Assembly: GCF_003574965.1 (NCBI RefSeq)
Contig: NZ_CP032317.1
Coordinates: 620,001-684,000, forward strand
DNA length: 64,000 nucleotides
DNA from: Hymenobacter oligotrophus
Lineage (GTDB): Bacteria > Bacteroidota > Bacteroidia > Cytophagales > Hymenobacteraceae
Direction of reading: 5' to 3'
Below the pieces are notes generated by a model. That model saw nothing but the letters and a program-made list of their open reading frames with translations, ran no database searches and was not told the DNA's origin. The position numbers and the translations under genes were made by a program. Shown one piece after another: positions 27,334 to 36,401 of this stretch; the first letter of the stretch is position 1, and the number at the start of each line of letters is the position of its first letter.

Positions 27334-28563
27334 TTAATGCACCGGCTCGGCAACGGCAGCCTCGGCGGTAGCTGGCGTGTGTGCAACGTAGCGCCGGCCC
27401 ACCAGCAAAATCAGCAGGGCCACTACAGAGGTTACCATCATGATGGCGACCATGGGCACGGCCGTGTGGTTGTTGAACACGCTAACCGCGGCCGAGGCCA
27501 TGGCTCCAATGCCCATCCGAATAGCGCCCATCAGCGACGAGGCGCTGCCGGCGTTTTGGCTGAACGGGGCCAAGGACAACGCCGCCGTGTTGGGGCTGCT
27601 GAAGCCCAGGCAGCACAAAAAAACGAAGAGCAGCGCGATGGTGCCGTACAGGCCGATCAGGCCGTTTACCGTGAGCAGCAAAAACACTACGCTGGCAGCC
27701 ACCTGGCAGCACAGGGCGCCGAACACCAGTTGCTCGCTCCGGAAGCGGCGCAGCAGCACGCTGTTTACCTGGCTGGCGCCAATCAGGCCAATGGAGAGAA
27801 AAGCGAAAATCCAGCCGTACACTTTGCTATCGACGCCGAAAATATCCATAAACACCAGCGGCGAATCGGCTACGTACACGAACAACCCGCAGAACGACAG
27901 GGCCCCGGTGAGGGTGTAGGTGTAGAAGCTGGGCTCGCGCAGCACCCGCCAGAAGTTGGTGAGAATGGGCCGCGGCTTCAGCGACAAATTGGGGTTGGGC
28001 TGGTACGATTCGGGCAGCCACAGCAAGCAGGCCAGCAACAGCGCAACCCCCAACAGGGCCAGCGTTACAAACACGCCCTGCCAGCCAAAACCCGCCGTTA
28101 CGTAGCCGCCCACCGTGGGCGCCAGCATGGGCGAAAGGCCCACCACCAGCAGCAGCAAGGCAAATACCTTGGCGGTGTCGGTTACGGGGAACAAATCGCG
28201 CACCATGGCCATGCAGGCTACGGCTGCCGCGCAGCTGCCCACCGCCTGAAAAAAGCGCAGGGCAATTAGCGCATCGATGGAGTGAATGGAGGCGCAGGCA
28301 ATGGAGCTGATGATGTACAGCGCCAAACCCACGTACAGCGGCTTTTTGCGCCCAAAACGATCGAGCAGCGGGCCGTAGAGCAGCTGACCCGCCGAAATGC
28401 CGATGAAGTAGCTCGAGAGCGACAGCGCCACCCGGGCGGGCGTGGTCTGCAAGTCCTTGGCAATGGCTGGGAAGCCCGGCAGGTACATATCGATGGTGAA
28501 CGGACCTAGGGCCGAAAGGCTGCCCAGGATGAGGATAAGCGAAAAGTATTTCTGCTTCGTCAT
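27334..28563 (-). CDS. Bcr/CflA family multidrug efflux MFS transporter
   Basis: 409 residues with 12 predicted transmembrane helices. It shows the MFS loop motif GPLLDRFGRKKPL between helices 2 and 3 and the opening LGPFTIDMYLPGFPAIAKDL characteristic of the Bcr/CflA drug:H+ antiporter group. It should export drugs or small metabolites across the inner membrane. Confidence 0.9.
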   Translation of the reverse strand: MTKQKYFSLILILGSLSALGPFTIDMYLPGFPAIAKDLQTTPARVALSLSSYFIGISAGQLLYGPLLDRFGRKKPLYVGLALYIISSIACASIHSIDALIALRFFQAVGSCAAAVACMAMVRDLFPVTDTAKVFALLLLVVGLSPMLAPTVGGYVTAGFGWQGVFVTLALLGVALLLACLLWLPESYQPNPNLSLKPRPILTNFWRVLREPSFYTYTLTGALSFCGLFVYVADSPLVFMDIFGVDSKVYGWIFAFLSIGLIGASQVNSVLLRRFRSEQLVFGALCCQVAASVVFLLLTVNGLIGLYGTIALLFVFLCCLGFSSPNTAALSLAPFSQNAGSASSLMGAIRMGIGAMASAAVSVFNNHTAVPMVAIMMVTSVVALLILLVGRRYVAHTPATAEAAVAEPVH

Positions 28564-28965
28564 GGAGAAAGTACCTAGGAAATGCCGGCGGCACGCGAAG
28601 CGGTGGGGCCGGGAAAAGACTACGCCAACCGTTGGCTGGCGCTACGTATGCCGGCGCCGAAGGTGGGTGCGACGCCGGTAGGAGCGGGGCAAGCGGCGCA
28701 GCATCTTCCTCAACCAACTGCGGTCTGCGCCTTGCCGGTGCAAAGTAACGGCATTGCGCGGGGATGGATGCGCCCCTGCGGGTGAATTGCAGGTTACCCT
28801 TTAAGGCACGGGTTGCGCACGAGCACAACCTGCTTTACCCTTGGCGCAGCGCTGAAGCCATAAGCCGCGCAGGCGTGGCCGAGCCGCCGGTTTGGCTGGT
28901 TGCGGCCCGAGCTACGTATGAGTGGGCTGCTGGCTACGGCCTAGCTTTGGCTGCGCTTTCTACCC
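28564..28965. other. Divergent intergenic region, no gene seen
   Basis: About 400 bases between the efflux pump and the UvrA2 gene. Frames are open in places but lack convincing starts or family similarity. Promoters for both genes must lie here. Confidence 0.5.
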
Positions 28966-31533
28966 ATGGCAAAACAAACTCCTTCGGCTTCGGCAACTCC
29001 CGATTTCAGCGGCTTCGTGCACGTGCGCGGCGCCCGCGAGCACAACCTCAAAAACGTCGACCTCGAGATTCCGCGCGATGCGCTGGTGGTGTTCACCGGG
29101 GTGTCGGGCTCGGGCAAATCGTCGTTGGCATTCGGCACTTTGTACGCCGAAGCCCAGCGCCGGTACCTCGAGTCGGTGTCGCCGTACGCGCGGCGGCTGT
29201 TCCATCAAATGGCCGTGCCCGAGGTCGATAGCATCGACGGGCTGCCGCCGGCCGTGGCCCTGCAGCAACAGCGCGGCACGCCCACCACGCGCTCCTCGGT
29301 AGGTTCGGTTACTACACTTTCTAACTTGCTGCGCATGCTCTACTCGCGCGCCGGCGACTACCCCGCGGGCCAGGGCATCATCTACGCCGAAGCGTTTTCC
29401 TCGAACACGCCCGAGGGTGCCTGCCCCACCTGCCACGGCCTGGGGCGCATCTACGAAGTAACCGAGCAAAGCATGGTGCCCGACCCCACGCTTACCATCC
29501 GGGAGCGGGCCATTGCCGCGTGGCCGCAGGCCTGGGGTGGGCAAAACCAGCGCGACATCCTCGTGACCCTAGGTTACGATGTCGACATTCCGTGGCAGGA
29601 GCTGCCGCAAGCCCAGCGCGACTGGATTCTGTTCACGGAGGAGCAGCCCGTGGTGCCCGTGTACCCCGGCTACACGCCCCAGGAAACCCAACGCGCCCTT
29701 AAGCGCAAGGAGCCGCCCAATTACATGGGTACGTTTACCAGCGCCCGGCGCCACGTGCTGCACACCTTTGCCAACACCCAAAGCCCGCTGATGAAAAAAC
29801 GGGCTTTGCAGTACATGCTCAGCACCGAGTGCCCCTTGTGCCACGGCAAGCGCCTGCGGCCCGAGTCGTTGTCGGTTACGTTTGCCGGGCTCGATATTGC
29901 CGAGATGGCCGCTTTGCCACTGAAGCGCGTGGCTGCCTTGCTGCTGCCTTTTGCCGAGGGCACCGCCAAAGGCCGCAAGCGCCACGATGCCGAACACCCC
30001 GAACAAGCTATTGTGGCCCAACGCATTGCCCACGACCTGGTCGCCCGCCTGCGCGTGCTCCTCGACCTAGGGCTGGGCTACCTCTCCCTGGAGCGCAGCA
30101 CGCCCACGTTGTCGCCGGGCGAGCTGCAGCGCTTGCGGCTGGCTACGCAGTTGTACTCCAACCTGTTCGGCGTGGTGTACGTGCTCGATGAGCCCTCGGC
30201 GGGCCTGCACCCCTCCGATACCGAAGCGCTGCTGAAAGCCCTGCACAGCCTCAAGCAAGCCGGCAATTCGTTGTTTGTGGTAGAGCACAACCTCGACGTG
30301 ATTCGGCAGGCCGATTGGCTGGTTGACGTAGGCCCCGCCGCCGGCGAAAAAGGCGGCGAAATACTCTACAGCGGCGCACCCGCGGGCCTAGGAAAAGTAG
30401 CCGCGTCGCAGACGCGGCGCTACCTGTTTGCGGCTTCCGAAGCCGGCGCACCTAGGATGCCACGCACCCCCGGCGGCTGGCTAAAGCTGGCCGGCATCAC
30501 GCGTAACAACCTGAATAACCTAGAGGTGGCGTTTCCGCTGGGCGTGATGACGACCGTTACGGGCGTGTCGGGTTCGGGCAAATCGAGCCTGGTAAGCCAG
30601 GTGCTGGTGGAGCTGGTGGGCGCGGAGCTGGGAATGAGCAATGAACAATTATCAATGAACAATGACGAAGAAGAAGTCGACATTGCTCATTCCTCATTGA
30701 TCATTGATCATTCAGCCCCCGAAGGCCGCATCGTCAGCGGGCTCGAGCACATCAAGCGCCTGGTGCGAGTTGATCAGAAACCCATTGGCCGCACGCCGCG
30801 CTCCAACATGGCTACCTACACCGGCCTGTTCGACCACGTGCGCAAGCTGTTTGCGGCCACGCCCGCTGCCCGCAAGCGCCGCTACGATGCCGGGCGATTC
30901 TCCTTCAACGTTGCCAAGGGCCGCTGCGAAAACTGCCAGGGCGAGGGGTTTGTGATGGTGGAGCTGCTGTTTCTGCCCAGCGTATACGCCCCGTGCCCCG
31001 TGTGCCACGGTGCCCGCTACAACGCCAAAACCCTCGAAATAACTTACCGCGACAAAAACATAGCCGAGGTGCTGGGCCTGACGGTAGATGCCGCCTGGGA
31101 GTTTTTCGACGAGGAGCCCGCCGTGCACCGCGCGCTTACCGTGCTGCGCGAAGTAGGCTTGGGGTACCTGCGCCTGGGGCAGCCGGCCACCGAGCTTTCG
31201 GGTGGCGAGGCGCAGCGCATTAAGCTGGCCACGGAGCTGCAGCGCCAAGGCCGCGGCAATACCCTGTACGTGCTCGATGAGCCCACCACCGGCCTGCACC
31301 CCTCTGATGTGGAGAAGCTGCTGGTGCAGCTCGATGGCCTGGTAGACGCCGGCAACACCGTGGTGGTGGTGGAGCACGACATGCGCGTGGTGGCCAGCAG
31401 CGACTGGGTTATCGACATGGGCCCCGGCGCCGGCGACGAAGGCGGGCACGTAGTGGCCGCCGGCCCGCCCGCCGAGGTAGCCCGGCACAAGCAAAGCCGC
31501 ACCGCGCCCTACCTGGCGCGCTTCCGCCGCTAA
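28966..31533 (+). CDS. UvrA2-type excinuclease-like ATPase
   Basis: 855 residues with two ABC ATPase modules: Walker A GVSGSGKSS near 45 and again near 534, signature LSPGELQRLRLA near 383 and LSGGEAQRIKLA near 745, and Walker B VYVLDEPSAGLHP and YVLDEPTTGLHP. Zinc-module Cys pairs appear in CPTCHGLG, CPLCHGK, CENCQGEG and CPVCHG. The roughly 115-residue UvrB-binding domain is missing: the chain goes from MLYSRAG almost directly to the first zinc module. This marks the UvrA2/DrrC class, linked to resistance to DNA-binding compounds. Residues about 556-582 are an inserted palindromic repeat. Confidence 0.9.
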   Translation: MAKQTPSASATPDFSGFVHVRGAREHNLKNVDLEIPRDALVVFTGVSGSGKSSLAFGTLYAEAQRRYLESVSPYARRLFHQMAVPEVDSIDGLPPAVALQQQRGTPTTRSSVGSVTTLSNLLRMLYSRAGDYPAGQGIIYAEAFSSNTPEGACPTCHGLGRIYEVTEQSMVPDPTLTIRERAIAAWPQAWGGQNQRDILVTLGYDVDIPWQELPQAQRDWILFTEEQPVVPVYPGYTPQETQRALKRKEPPNYMGTFTSARRHVLHTFANTQSPLMKKRALQYMLSTECPLCHGKRLRPESLSVTFAGLDIAEMAALPLKRVAALLLPFAEGTAKGRKRHDAEHPEQAIVAQRIAHDLVARLRVLLDLGLGYLSLERSTPTLSPGELQRLRLATQLYSNLFGVVYVLDEPSAGLHPSDTEALLKALHSLKQAGNSLFVVEHNLDVIRQADWLVDVGPAAGEKGGEILYSGAPAGLGKVAASQTRRYLFAASEAGAPRMPRTPGGWLKLAGITRNNLNNLEVAFPLGVMTTVTGVSGSGKSSLVSQVLVELVGAELGMSNEQLSMNNDEEEVDIAHSSLIIDHSAPEGRIVSGLEHIKRLVRVDQKPIGRTPRSNMATYTGLFDHVRKLFAATPAARKRRYDAGRFSFNVAKGRCENCQGEGFVMVELLFLPSVYAPCPVCHGARYNAKTLEITYRDKNIAEVLGLTVDAAWEFFDEEPAVHRALTVLREVGLGYLRLGQPATELSGGEAQRIKLATELQRQGRGNTLYVLDEPTTGLHPSDVEKLLVQLDGLVDAGNTVVVVEHDMRVVASSDWVIDMGPGAGDEGGHVVAAGPPAEVARHKQSRTAPYLARFRR
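30633..30712. repeat. In-frame AT-rich palindromic insertion inside the UvrA2 gene
   Basis: Arms 30633-30664 (aatgagcaatgaacaatta...) and 30681-30712 are imperfect reverse complements around a short Glu-rich core. The block is far more AT-rich than the surrounding gene, keeps the frame and adds about 27 residues in the loop between Walker A2 and the conserved GLEH..IGRTPRSN segment. Confidence 0.8.
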
Positions 31534-31617
31534 CACTGATAGCGGCACCCTATCGGGCTAACGAGCGTACAAGCGCCTGCTGGGTGCATTAGGCCTGCTT
31601 GAAATTTGCTATTGTCT

Positions 31618-32205
31618 ATGTCTTTCCTCGAAGAATTCTTCCGCAACCCGGCCACGGTGGGCTCGTTGGTGCCCAGCTCCCGCGAGCTAACCGAGCAGGT
31701 AATGGCACCCATCGATTTTGCTACGGCCGACTGCATAGTGGAGTACGGCCCTGGCACGGGCGTATTTACCGATGCCTTGCTGAAGCGCCGCCGCCCCGAA
31801 ACGGCCGTGGTGCTGGTAGAGGTAAACCGCCGTTTCAGCGAGCTGCTGCGCCAGCGCTACGCCGCCCACCACAACGTGCACGTGGTGCACGGCTCGGCCG
31901 ATAAAACAGCCGATTTCCTGCGGCCGCTCGGCCTCGGCCCCGTCGATTACGTGGTGTGTGGCCTGCCTTTCTCGTCGCTGTCGCGGCGGTTGGGTTGGCG
32001 CATTCTCGAGCATACCCAGCAGCTGCTGCACCCCGAGGGCAAGCTGGTGCTGTTTCAGTACTCATTGCGCAATACGCGCTTGTTCGAGCGGTTTTTCCGG
32101 CCCGTTGGCCACGAGCACGTGCTCCTGAACCTGCCCCCGGCGCACGTGCTGGTGTATGCGCCGGCCACGGCCGGCAGCAAGCCGCAGCCCGCGCAGGCCG
32201 CCTAG
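31618..32205 (+). CDS. Class I SAM-dependent methyltransferase
   Basis: 195 residues. The SAM-binding motif I is VEYGPGTGVFTDAL near residue 42, with an acidic end to strand 2 (VLVEVNRRF) and motif IV YVVCGLPFSSL. The layout matches the rRNA-adenine-dimethylase/phospholipid N-methyltransferase-like group; bacterial phosphatidylethanolamine methylation is a possible role. Start at 31618 (MSFLEEFF) is taken over the upstream codons. It follows the UvrA2 gene by 84 bases. Confidence 0.84.
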   Translation: MSFLEEFFRNPATVGSLVPSSRELTEQVMAPIDFATADCIVEYGPGTGVFTDALLKRRRPETAVVLVEVNRRFSELLRQRYAAHHNVHVVHGSADKTADFLRPLGLGPVDYVVCGLPFSSLSRRLGWRILEHTQQLLHPEGKLVLFQYSLRNTRLFERFFRPVGHEHVLLNLPPAHVLVYAPATAGSKPQPAQAA

Positions 32206-32416
32206 GTGCGCCGGTGCTTGCTGCGTGTGAGCACCCGGGGCGCGGCTGCCGGCTGAAAATACGCAGCCGAAATTACCGGCATCGCGCAGCCCAAATCCCG
32301 TAGTTTTCGGGGCTACCTGCAGCCACTGCACGCGTTTAAGCTACTGTGATTCGTCGCCAAATGCGGCAACTCACGTAGTTTCTGGTGTGGTACTACGTGT
32401 GGCGCCGAATCAAGTG

Positions 32417-32453
32417 AAAACGCTCCTGCGGCAGCCGGCCGGAGGAGCGTTTT
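32417..32453. terminator. Bidirectional hairpin terminator
   Basis: An 11-base stem with A run on one side and T run on the other (32417-32427 and 32443-32453) lies between the convergent methyltransferase and DUF421 genes, so it can terminate both. The rest of 32206-32492 is without a gene. Confidence 0.75.
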
Positions 32454-32492
32454 TGTTTAGGGCAGCAGGGCAGGTGGGCGCCGACAAGCGGG

Positions 32493-33023
32493 TTAAAGCA
32501 CCTTCTTTTCGTCGGGGGTGCTGGCGGGTTTTTCGTCCTTGCAAATGATGCTGATGCGCCCGGTTGGCTCCATGTACGCTTCCCTGATGCGCGACAAGTC
32601 GCTGATGCCGTTGGCGCGCACCTCGCTCATCAGCTCGCTGCGGGTTACCAACTCCTTGCGCATGTTTTCGGCCACTATCCGTCCGTCTTTCACCAGCAGC
32701 AGCTTGCCCGGCTTCAGCAGCCGCTGAAACATGGGGAAGTGGAAGCCCAACCAATTGAGCGCGTAGCTCCAGACGATGATGGTAACCACCAAAATCAGGC
32801 CTTCGGTTACGGAGGTGTAGTCGTTGGTCATGCCGTTTTGCGAGGCGTCGGCAATGAGCACCACCAAGAGCATGTCGCCGATGCCCAGCGTGCCCGACTC
32901 GCGCTTGAGAATCACGCGCATCAGCAAAAACAGCCCGAGGTAAATGATGCTGCCTCGGATGACAATTTCCAGGATGGGGATTTTTGGCACAAACATGGAG
33001 TGCCAGTCTACCTGCTCGAACAT
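32493..33023 (-). CDS. DUF421 (YetF-like) membrane protein
   Basis: 176 residues: three N-terminal transmembrane helices (about residues 18-95) and a soluble domain with the family signature ELMSEVRANGISDLSRIREAYME near residue 130. YetF-type proteins are inner-membrane proteins of unclear function. A lysine-rich tail ends the chain. Confidence 0.86.
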   Translation of the reverse strand: MFEQVDWHSMFVPKIPILEIVIRGSIIYLGLFLLMRVILKRESGTLGIGDMLLVVLIADASQNGMTNDYTSVTEGLILVVTIIVWSYALNWLGFHFPMFQRLLKPGKLLLVKDGRIVAENMRKELVTRSELMSEVRANGISDLSRIREAYMEPTGRISIICKDEKPASTPDEKKVL

Positions 33024-33140
33024 GGCGTAGCGGGTTGGGTGCGGAGTATAGGCTGCCGAAGCCCGCTAGGCATTGCGGCAGCCAGGGGTACGGGGCATTG
33101 TACGCAAGCGGCCGCCCAACCAGCCGAACGCCACAACACA

Positions 33141-33177
33141 CCTAGGGCCCAACCGCAATTAGCGGCTGGGCCCTAGG
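33141..33177 (-). terminator. Hairpin built on two CCTAGG sites
   Basis: Arms 33141-33156 and 33162-33177, reverse complements but for one base, with loop aatta. Each arm has a CCTAGG at its outer end. It is 35 bases past the STAS gene stop, so it is its likely terminator. Confidence 0.7.
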
Positions 33178-33211
33178 CGGGGTATTGCTGCACGGGTCGC
33201 GGTACCGCGCT

Positions 33212-33562
33212 TTACTCGGAGGTGGTAGTCAGGAACGGCTCGTGCATTTCGGCATGCACATGAAATACGCCGTCGAGTTTCAGCAAGCGCAGGCAGTTGC
33301 GCAAGGCCGGGCTGGCGTTGCGTACCCATACCTCGGCGCCGGCTTTGCGCAGCACCAGCAGCTCCGATACCACGTGGCTCACGCCTAGGTGGCGCAGGCA
33401 CTTTAGGTTGGCCGCATCAACGAGCAGCAAGGGGCGGGGTTGCTGCGGGCAGCGCTCCAAGGCCCGCGCTACCTGCACGGCGGGTACGGCGTCCAAATCA
33501 ACCCGCGCGATGTTGGAAGCATTCTGCCGGTTGGGCAGAAATTCCTGTCGAGAGGTTCTCAT
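33212..33562 (-). CDS. STAS-domain protein (anti-sigma antagonist-like)
   Basis: 116 residues with a STAS fold: strand, helix and the LLLVDAANLKCLRHLGVSHVV loop where the regulatory phospho-Ser/Thr of SpoIIAA proteins lies, though here the conserved Ser is not obvious. It would act in partner switching. The ATG at 33562 (MRTSRQEF) is preferred. It lies divergent from the RsbQ-like gene, another stress-module component. Confidence 0.78.
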   Translation of the reverse strand: MRTSRQEFLPNRQNASNIARVDLDAVPAVQVARALERCPQQPRPLLLVDAANLKCLRHLGVSHVVSELLVLRKAGAEVWVRNASPALRNCLRLLKLDGVFHVHAEMHEPFLTTTSE

Positions 33563-33963
33563 GGTCGGGGAGGAAGTTTTAGTTGTTTGCAGCGAAAGTG
33601 GCTGCGTGGACCTAGGGCGGCGCAGGCCTTGTGGTGGCGCCATGCTACCGGCCTCAAAACCACCGGGTTGGTGAGCAGAATGTAAGTGTTAAAATGCTGA
33701 AATTCAAGTGCGTGTTTGCCCGCGTTGCCAGCGTATTTCTGCGCGGGTAGGGCAAGCCCGTACCAAGTATTTGTGCCCACATCGGCGCGCGGTACAAGGG
33801 CTGCTGCCGCAAATCCCCGCAGCCGCTTTTGCTGTTACCGTAATGTAAAGGCAAGCAGATGCTGCTGCGTAACTGCTACCTTACACGAATTAGGAGGCAA
33901 ATTGCTGCTAAACATGTGCGTATTGCTGCCCGTGCGCGGGCTATAAATCAGTGCTGCCGTTAT
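33563..33963. other. Divergent intergenic region
   Basis: About 400 bases between the STAS gene and the RsbQ-like hydrolase. It becomes AT-richer toward 33880-33960, where the hydrolase promoter probably lies. One CCTAGG site (33611). No gene seen. Confidence 0.5.
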
Positions 33964-34779
33964 ATGGATGTACTTAAGCGCCACAACGTTTCGGTATCGG
34001 GAGCTGCCGATAAGCAGCCCATGGTGTTTGTGCACGGCTTTGGCTGCGACCAGCGCATGTGGCGGCTCGTAGCACCCGCTTTCGAAGCCAACTACCGCGT
34101 GGTGCTGCTCGATTTGGTGGGGGCGGGCCAATCGGACCTAGGCGCTTACAACCCCGAACGCTACCGCACCCTCCACGGCCACGCCGCCGATGTGCTGGAA
34201 ATCATGGAGGCGCTGGGGCTGCGCGAGGTGGTGTTTGTGGGGCACTCGGTTAGCGCCATGATTGGGGTGCTGGCCGCCAACCAGCAGCCCGAGCGGTTTG
34301 CCCGCTTGGTGCTGGTGGGGCCTTCGCCGCGCTACATCAACGACCAAGGCTACCACGGCGGCTTCGAGCGGGCCGACATCGAAGAACTGCTCGAGGCCAT
34401 GGACAGCAATTACCTGGGGTGGTCGGGGGCCATTGCACCCGTCATCATGGGCAACCCCGAGCGGCCCGAGCTAACCGATGAGCTGAACAACAGCTTTTGC
34501 AGCACCAACCCGGCGGTTGCGCGCCACTTTGCCCGCGTCACGTTCCTGTCGGACAACCGCGCCGATTTACCTAGGGTGCAAGTGCCCACGCTCATTTTGC
34601 AGTGTGCCCACGATGCCATTGCGCCGCGCACGGTGGGCAGCTACATGCACCGGCACATACCCGGCAGCGAGTTGGTGCTGCTCGACACCTCGGGCCATTG
34701 CCCGCACATCAGCGCCCCGGAGGTTACCATCGCCGCCATCGAAAATTTTTTGGCTGCTGCGCGTATGCAATTGGTATGA
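33964..34779 (+). CDS. RsbQ-like alpha/beta hydrolase
   Basis: 271 residues, the length and sequence of Bacillus RsbQ-type hydrolases: FVHGFGCDQRMWR oxyanion loop, nucleophile GHSVSAM (Ser near residue 96), Asp in CAHDAIAP (near 216) and His in TSGHCPHISAP (near 245). RsbQ works with the PAS phosphatase RsbP in energy-stress sensing, probably by making or handling a small hydrophobic ligand. Its stop overlaps the start of the PAS kinase gene (ATGA at 34776). Confidence 0.88.
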   Translation: MDVLKRHNVSVSGAADKQPMVFVHGFGCDQRMWRLVAPAFEANYRVVLLDLVGAGQSDLGAYNPERYRTLHGHAADVLEIMEALGLREVVFVGHSVSAMIGVLAANQQPERFARLVLVGPSPRYINDQGYHGGFERADIEELLEAMDSNYLGWSGAIAPVIMGNPERPELTDELNNSFCSTNPAVARHFARVTFLSDNRADLPRVQVPTLILQCAHDAIAPRTVGSYMHRHIPGSELVLLDTSGHCPHISAPEVTIAAIENFLAAARMQLV

Positions 34780-35963
34780 GCCAACCCGACGACGAGCTGC
34801 CCGAGCTGGATTTGCGCCTGACGGAGGAGAATATCGACGACTTGTACGAGAATGCTCCGTGCGGCTACTGCTCGTGCCTGCCCGATGGTACGCTCGTTAA
34901 GCTCAACCAAACGCTGCTGCGCTGGCTGGGCTACACGCGCCCCGAGCTCGTAGCCCGCCAGGGCTTGCAGCAGCTACTAACGGTGGGCAGCCGCCTGCAC
35001 TACGAAACGCATTGCGCCCCCATGTTGCTGATGCTCGATCGGGTGCGCGAGATCAGCTACACGCTGCGCGCTAAAAACGGCGCTACGCTACCCGTACTTC
35101 TGAACGCCGAGCTGCGCCGCGACTTCAACGGCCAACCCTTGGTAATGCGCTTCACGTTTTTCGACATTACGGAACGGCGGAAGTACGAGCAGGAGTTGCT
35201 GCGCGCCAAGGCCCTGGCCGAGGAGCAGCGCGAGCAGTTGGCCCGCGCCAACGAACTGCTTACCACCAAAAACGAGCAGCTCACCCGCATCAACGCCGAC
35301 CTCGACAGCTTTGTGTACACGGCCTCGCACGACCTCAAGCAGCCCATCAACAACATGGCCGGCTTGTTTGGCGAGTTGAAACAAACCGTGTCGTTCGACG
35401 ACCCCGAGGCCGAGCCGATGATGCGCATGTTTGAGGACGCGCTGCAGCAAATCCTGGCTACCATTGCGGGCCTTACCGAGGTGGTGCAACTGCAGCGCCA
35501 ACTTGAGCGCGTGCCCGCCGAAGACATTGTGCTGCAACCCGTGTGCGAGGAAATCATCCGCAGCTTAAAATCCTCGGGCGAAGTAGCCGCCCGCTTCAGC
35601 CTCGATTTTACGGCCGCACCCACGCTGCGCATGGCCCGGCCCAGCTTGCACAGCATGCTCTACAACCTGCTGAGCAACGCCGTTAAGTACGCCGACCCCG
35701 CCCGCCCGCCCCAGGTGCGCGTAAGCACCCAGCCCGAAGGCGATAGGGTAGTGCTGCGCGTGCAAGACAACGGCCGCGGCATCAACATGCAGCGCCACGG
35801 TCAAGAGTTATTCCAGCTGTTCCGCCGCTTCCACCCCGAGGTAGTGGGCTCGGGCATGGGCCTCTACCTCGTAAACCGCCTGGTGCACCAAGCCGGCGGC
35901 CACGTCGAAGTCGACAGCACCGTAGGCGAGGGCACTACCTTCCGCATCTACCTGCCTAGGTAG
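34776..35963 (+). CDS. PAS-domain sensor histidine kinase
   Basis: 395 residues. An N-terminal PAS domain (about 20-140; ENAPCGYCSCLPDGTL) with a PAC-like end (FFDITERRKYEQE), a short coiled coil, a His-kinase H-box YTASHDLKQPINN near residue 185 and ATPase boxes NLLSNAVKYA, DNGRGIN and GSGMGLYLV. No transmembrane segment. Translational coupling to the RsbQ-like hydrolase suggests the PAS domain senses that enzyme's product. No response regulator is adjacent. Confidence 0.9.
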   Translation: MSQPDDELPELDLRLTEENIDDLYENAPCGYCSCLPDGTLVKLNQTLLRWLGYTRPELVARQGLQQLLTVGSRLHYETHCAPMLLMLDRVREISYTLRAKNGATLPVLLNAELRRDFNGQPLVMRFTFFDITERRKYEQELLRAKALAEEQREQLARANELLTTKNEQLTRINADLDSFVYTASHDLKQPINNMAGLFGELKQTVSFDDPEAEPMMRMFEDALQQILATIAGLTEVVQLQRQLERVPAEDIVLQPVCEEIIRSLKSSGEVAARFSLDFTAAPTLRMARPSLHSMLYNLLSNAVKYADPARPPQVRVSTQPEGDRVVLRVQDNGRGINMQRHGQELFQLFRRFHPEVVGSGMGLYLVNRLVHQAGGHVEVDSTVGEGTTFRIYLPR

Positions 35964-36035
35964 AACAGAGGTAACAAACCCAACACCCGAGCTACGGCTA
36001 GTCACAAGCTAAACCCAGCCCAAATTAGAGCTACA

Positions 36036-36290
36036 AGCTAGTCCCCCTCCTCAGATGAGGAGGGGCTAGGGGTGGTTGACCTTGCCGTTTGAACGTCATG
36101 CTGAGCGCAGTCGAAGCATCTCTACTGCTTCGTTGCACTGCTGTAGCGCACTGTAGCGCGGACTTTGGCTATGCCGACCTTCGGTTGTAGTCCGCGTCCT
36201 CGAATAGTATAATCCTTGACAGGCGTTGCTGTTTAAGAAATGTATCTGGGGGCTGCGGACTAAAGTCCGCGCTACACCGCGCAACGACGC
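36036..36290. repeat. Composite of three repeat families
   Basis: 36036-36094: family 1 (ccccctcctcagatgagg followed by ctaggggtggttgac). 36094-36145: family 2-like (aacgtcatgctgagcgcagtcgaagc). 36143-36200 and 36250-36280: family 3 (tgtagcgcggact / agtccgcgctaca). No gene lies in 35964-36401. Confidence 0.8.
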
Positions 36291-36333
36291 GGGAGAGCAG
36301 GACGTTCTTACGTAATCATCAACCGCAAAAAGA

Positions 36334-36370
36334 AAACAGCCCCAGCTGCCAGTCGCAACTGAGGCTGTTT
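36334..36370 (-). terminator. Terminator of the amylase gene
   Basis: Stem 36334-36344 and 36360-36370 with a T-rich run beyond it on the minus strand, 32 bases past the amylase stop at 36402. Confidence 0.75.
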
Positions 36371-36401
36371 GTCCTAAAGCAACCTAGGGCAATGTGCCGT
36401 G

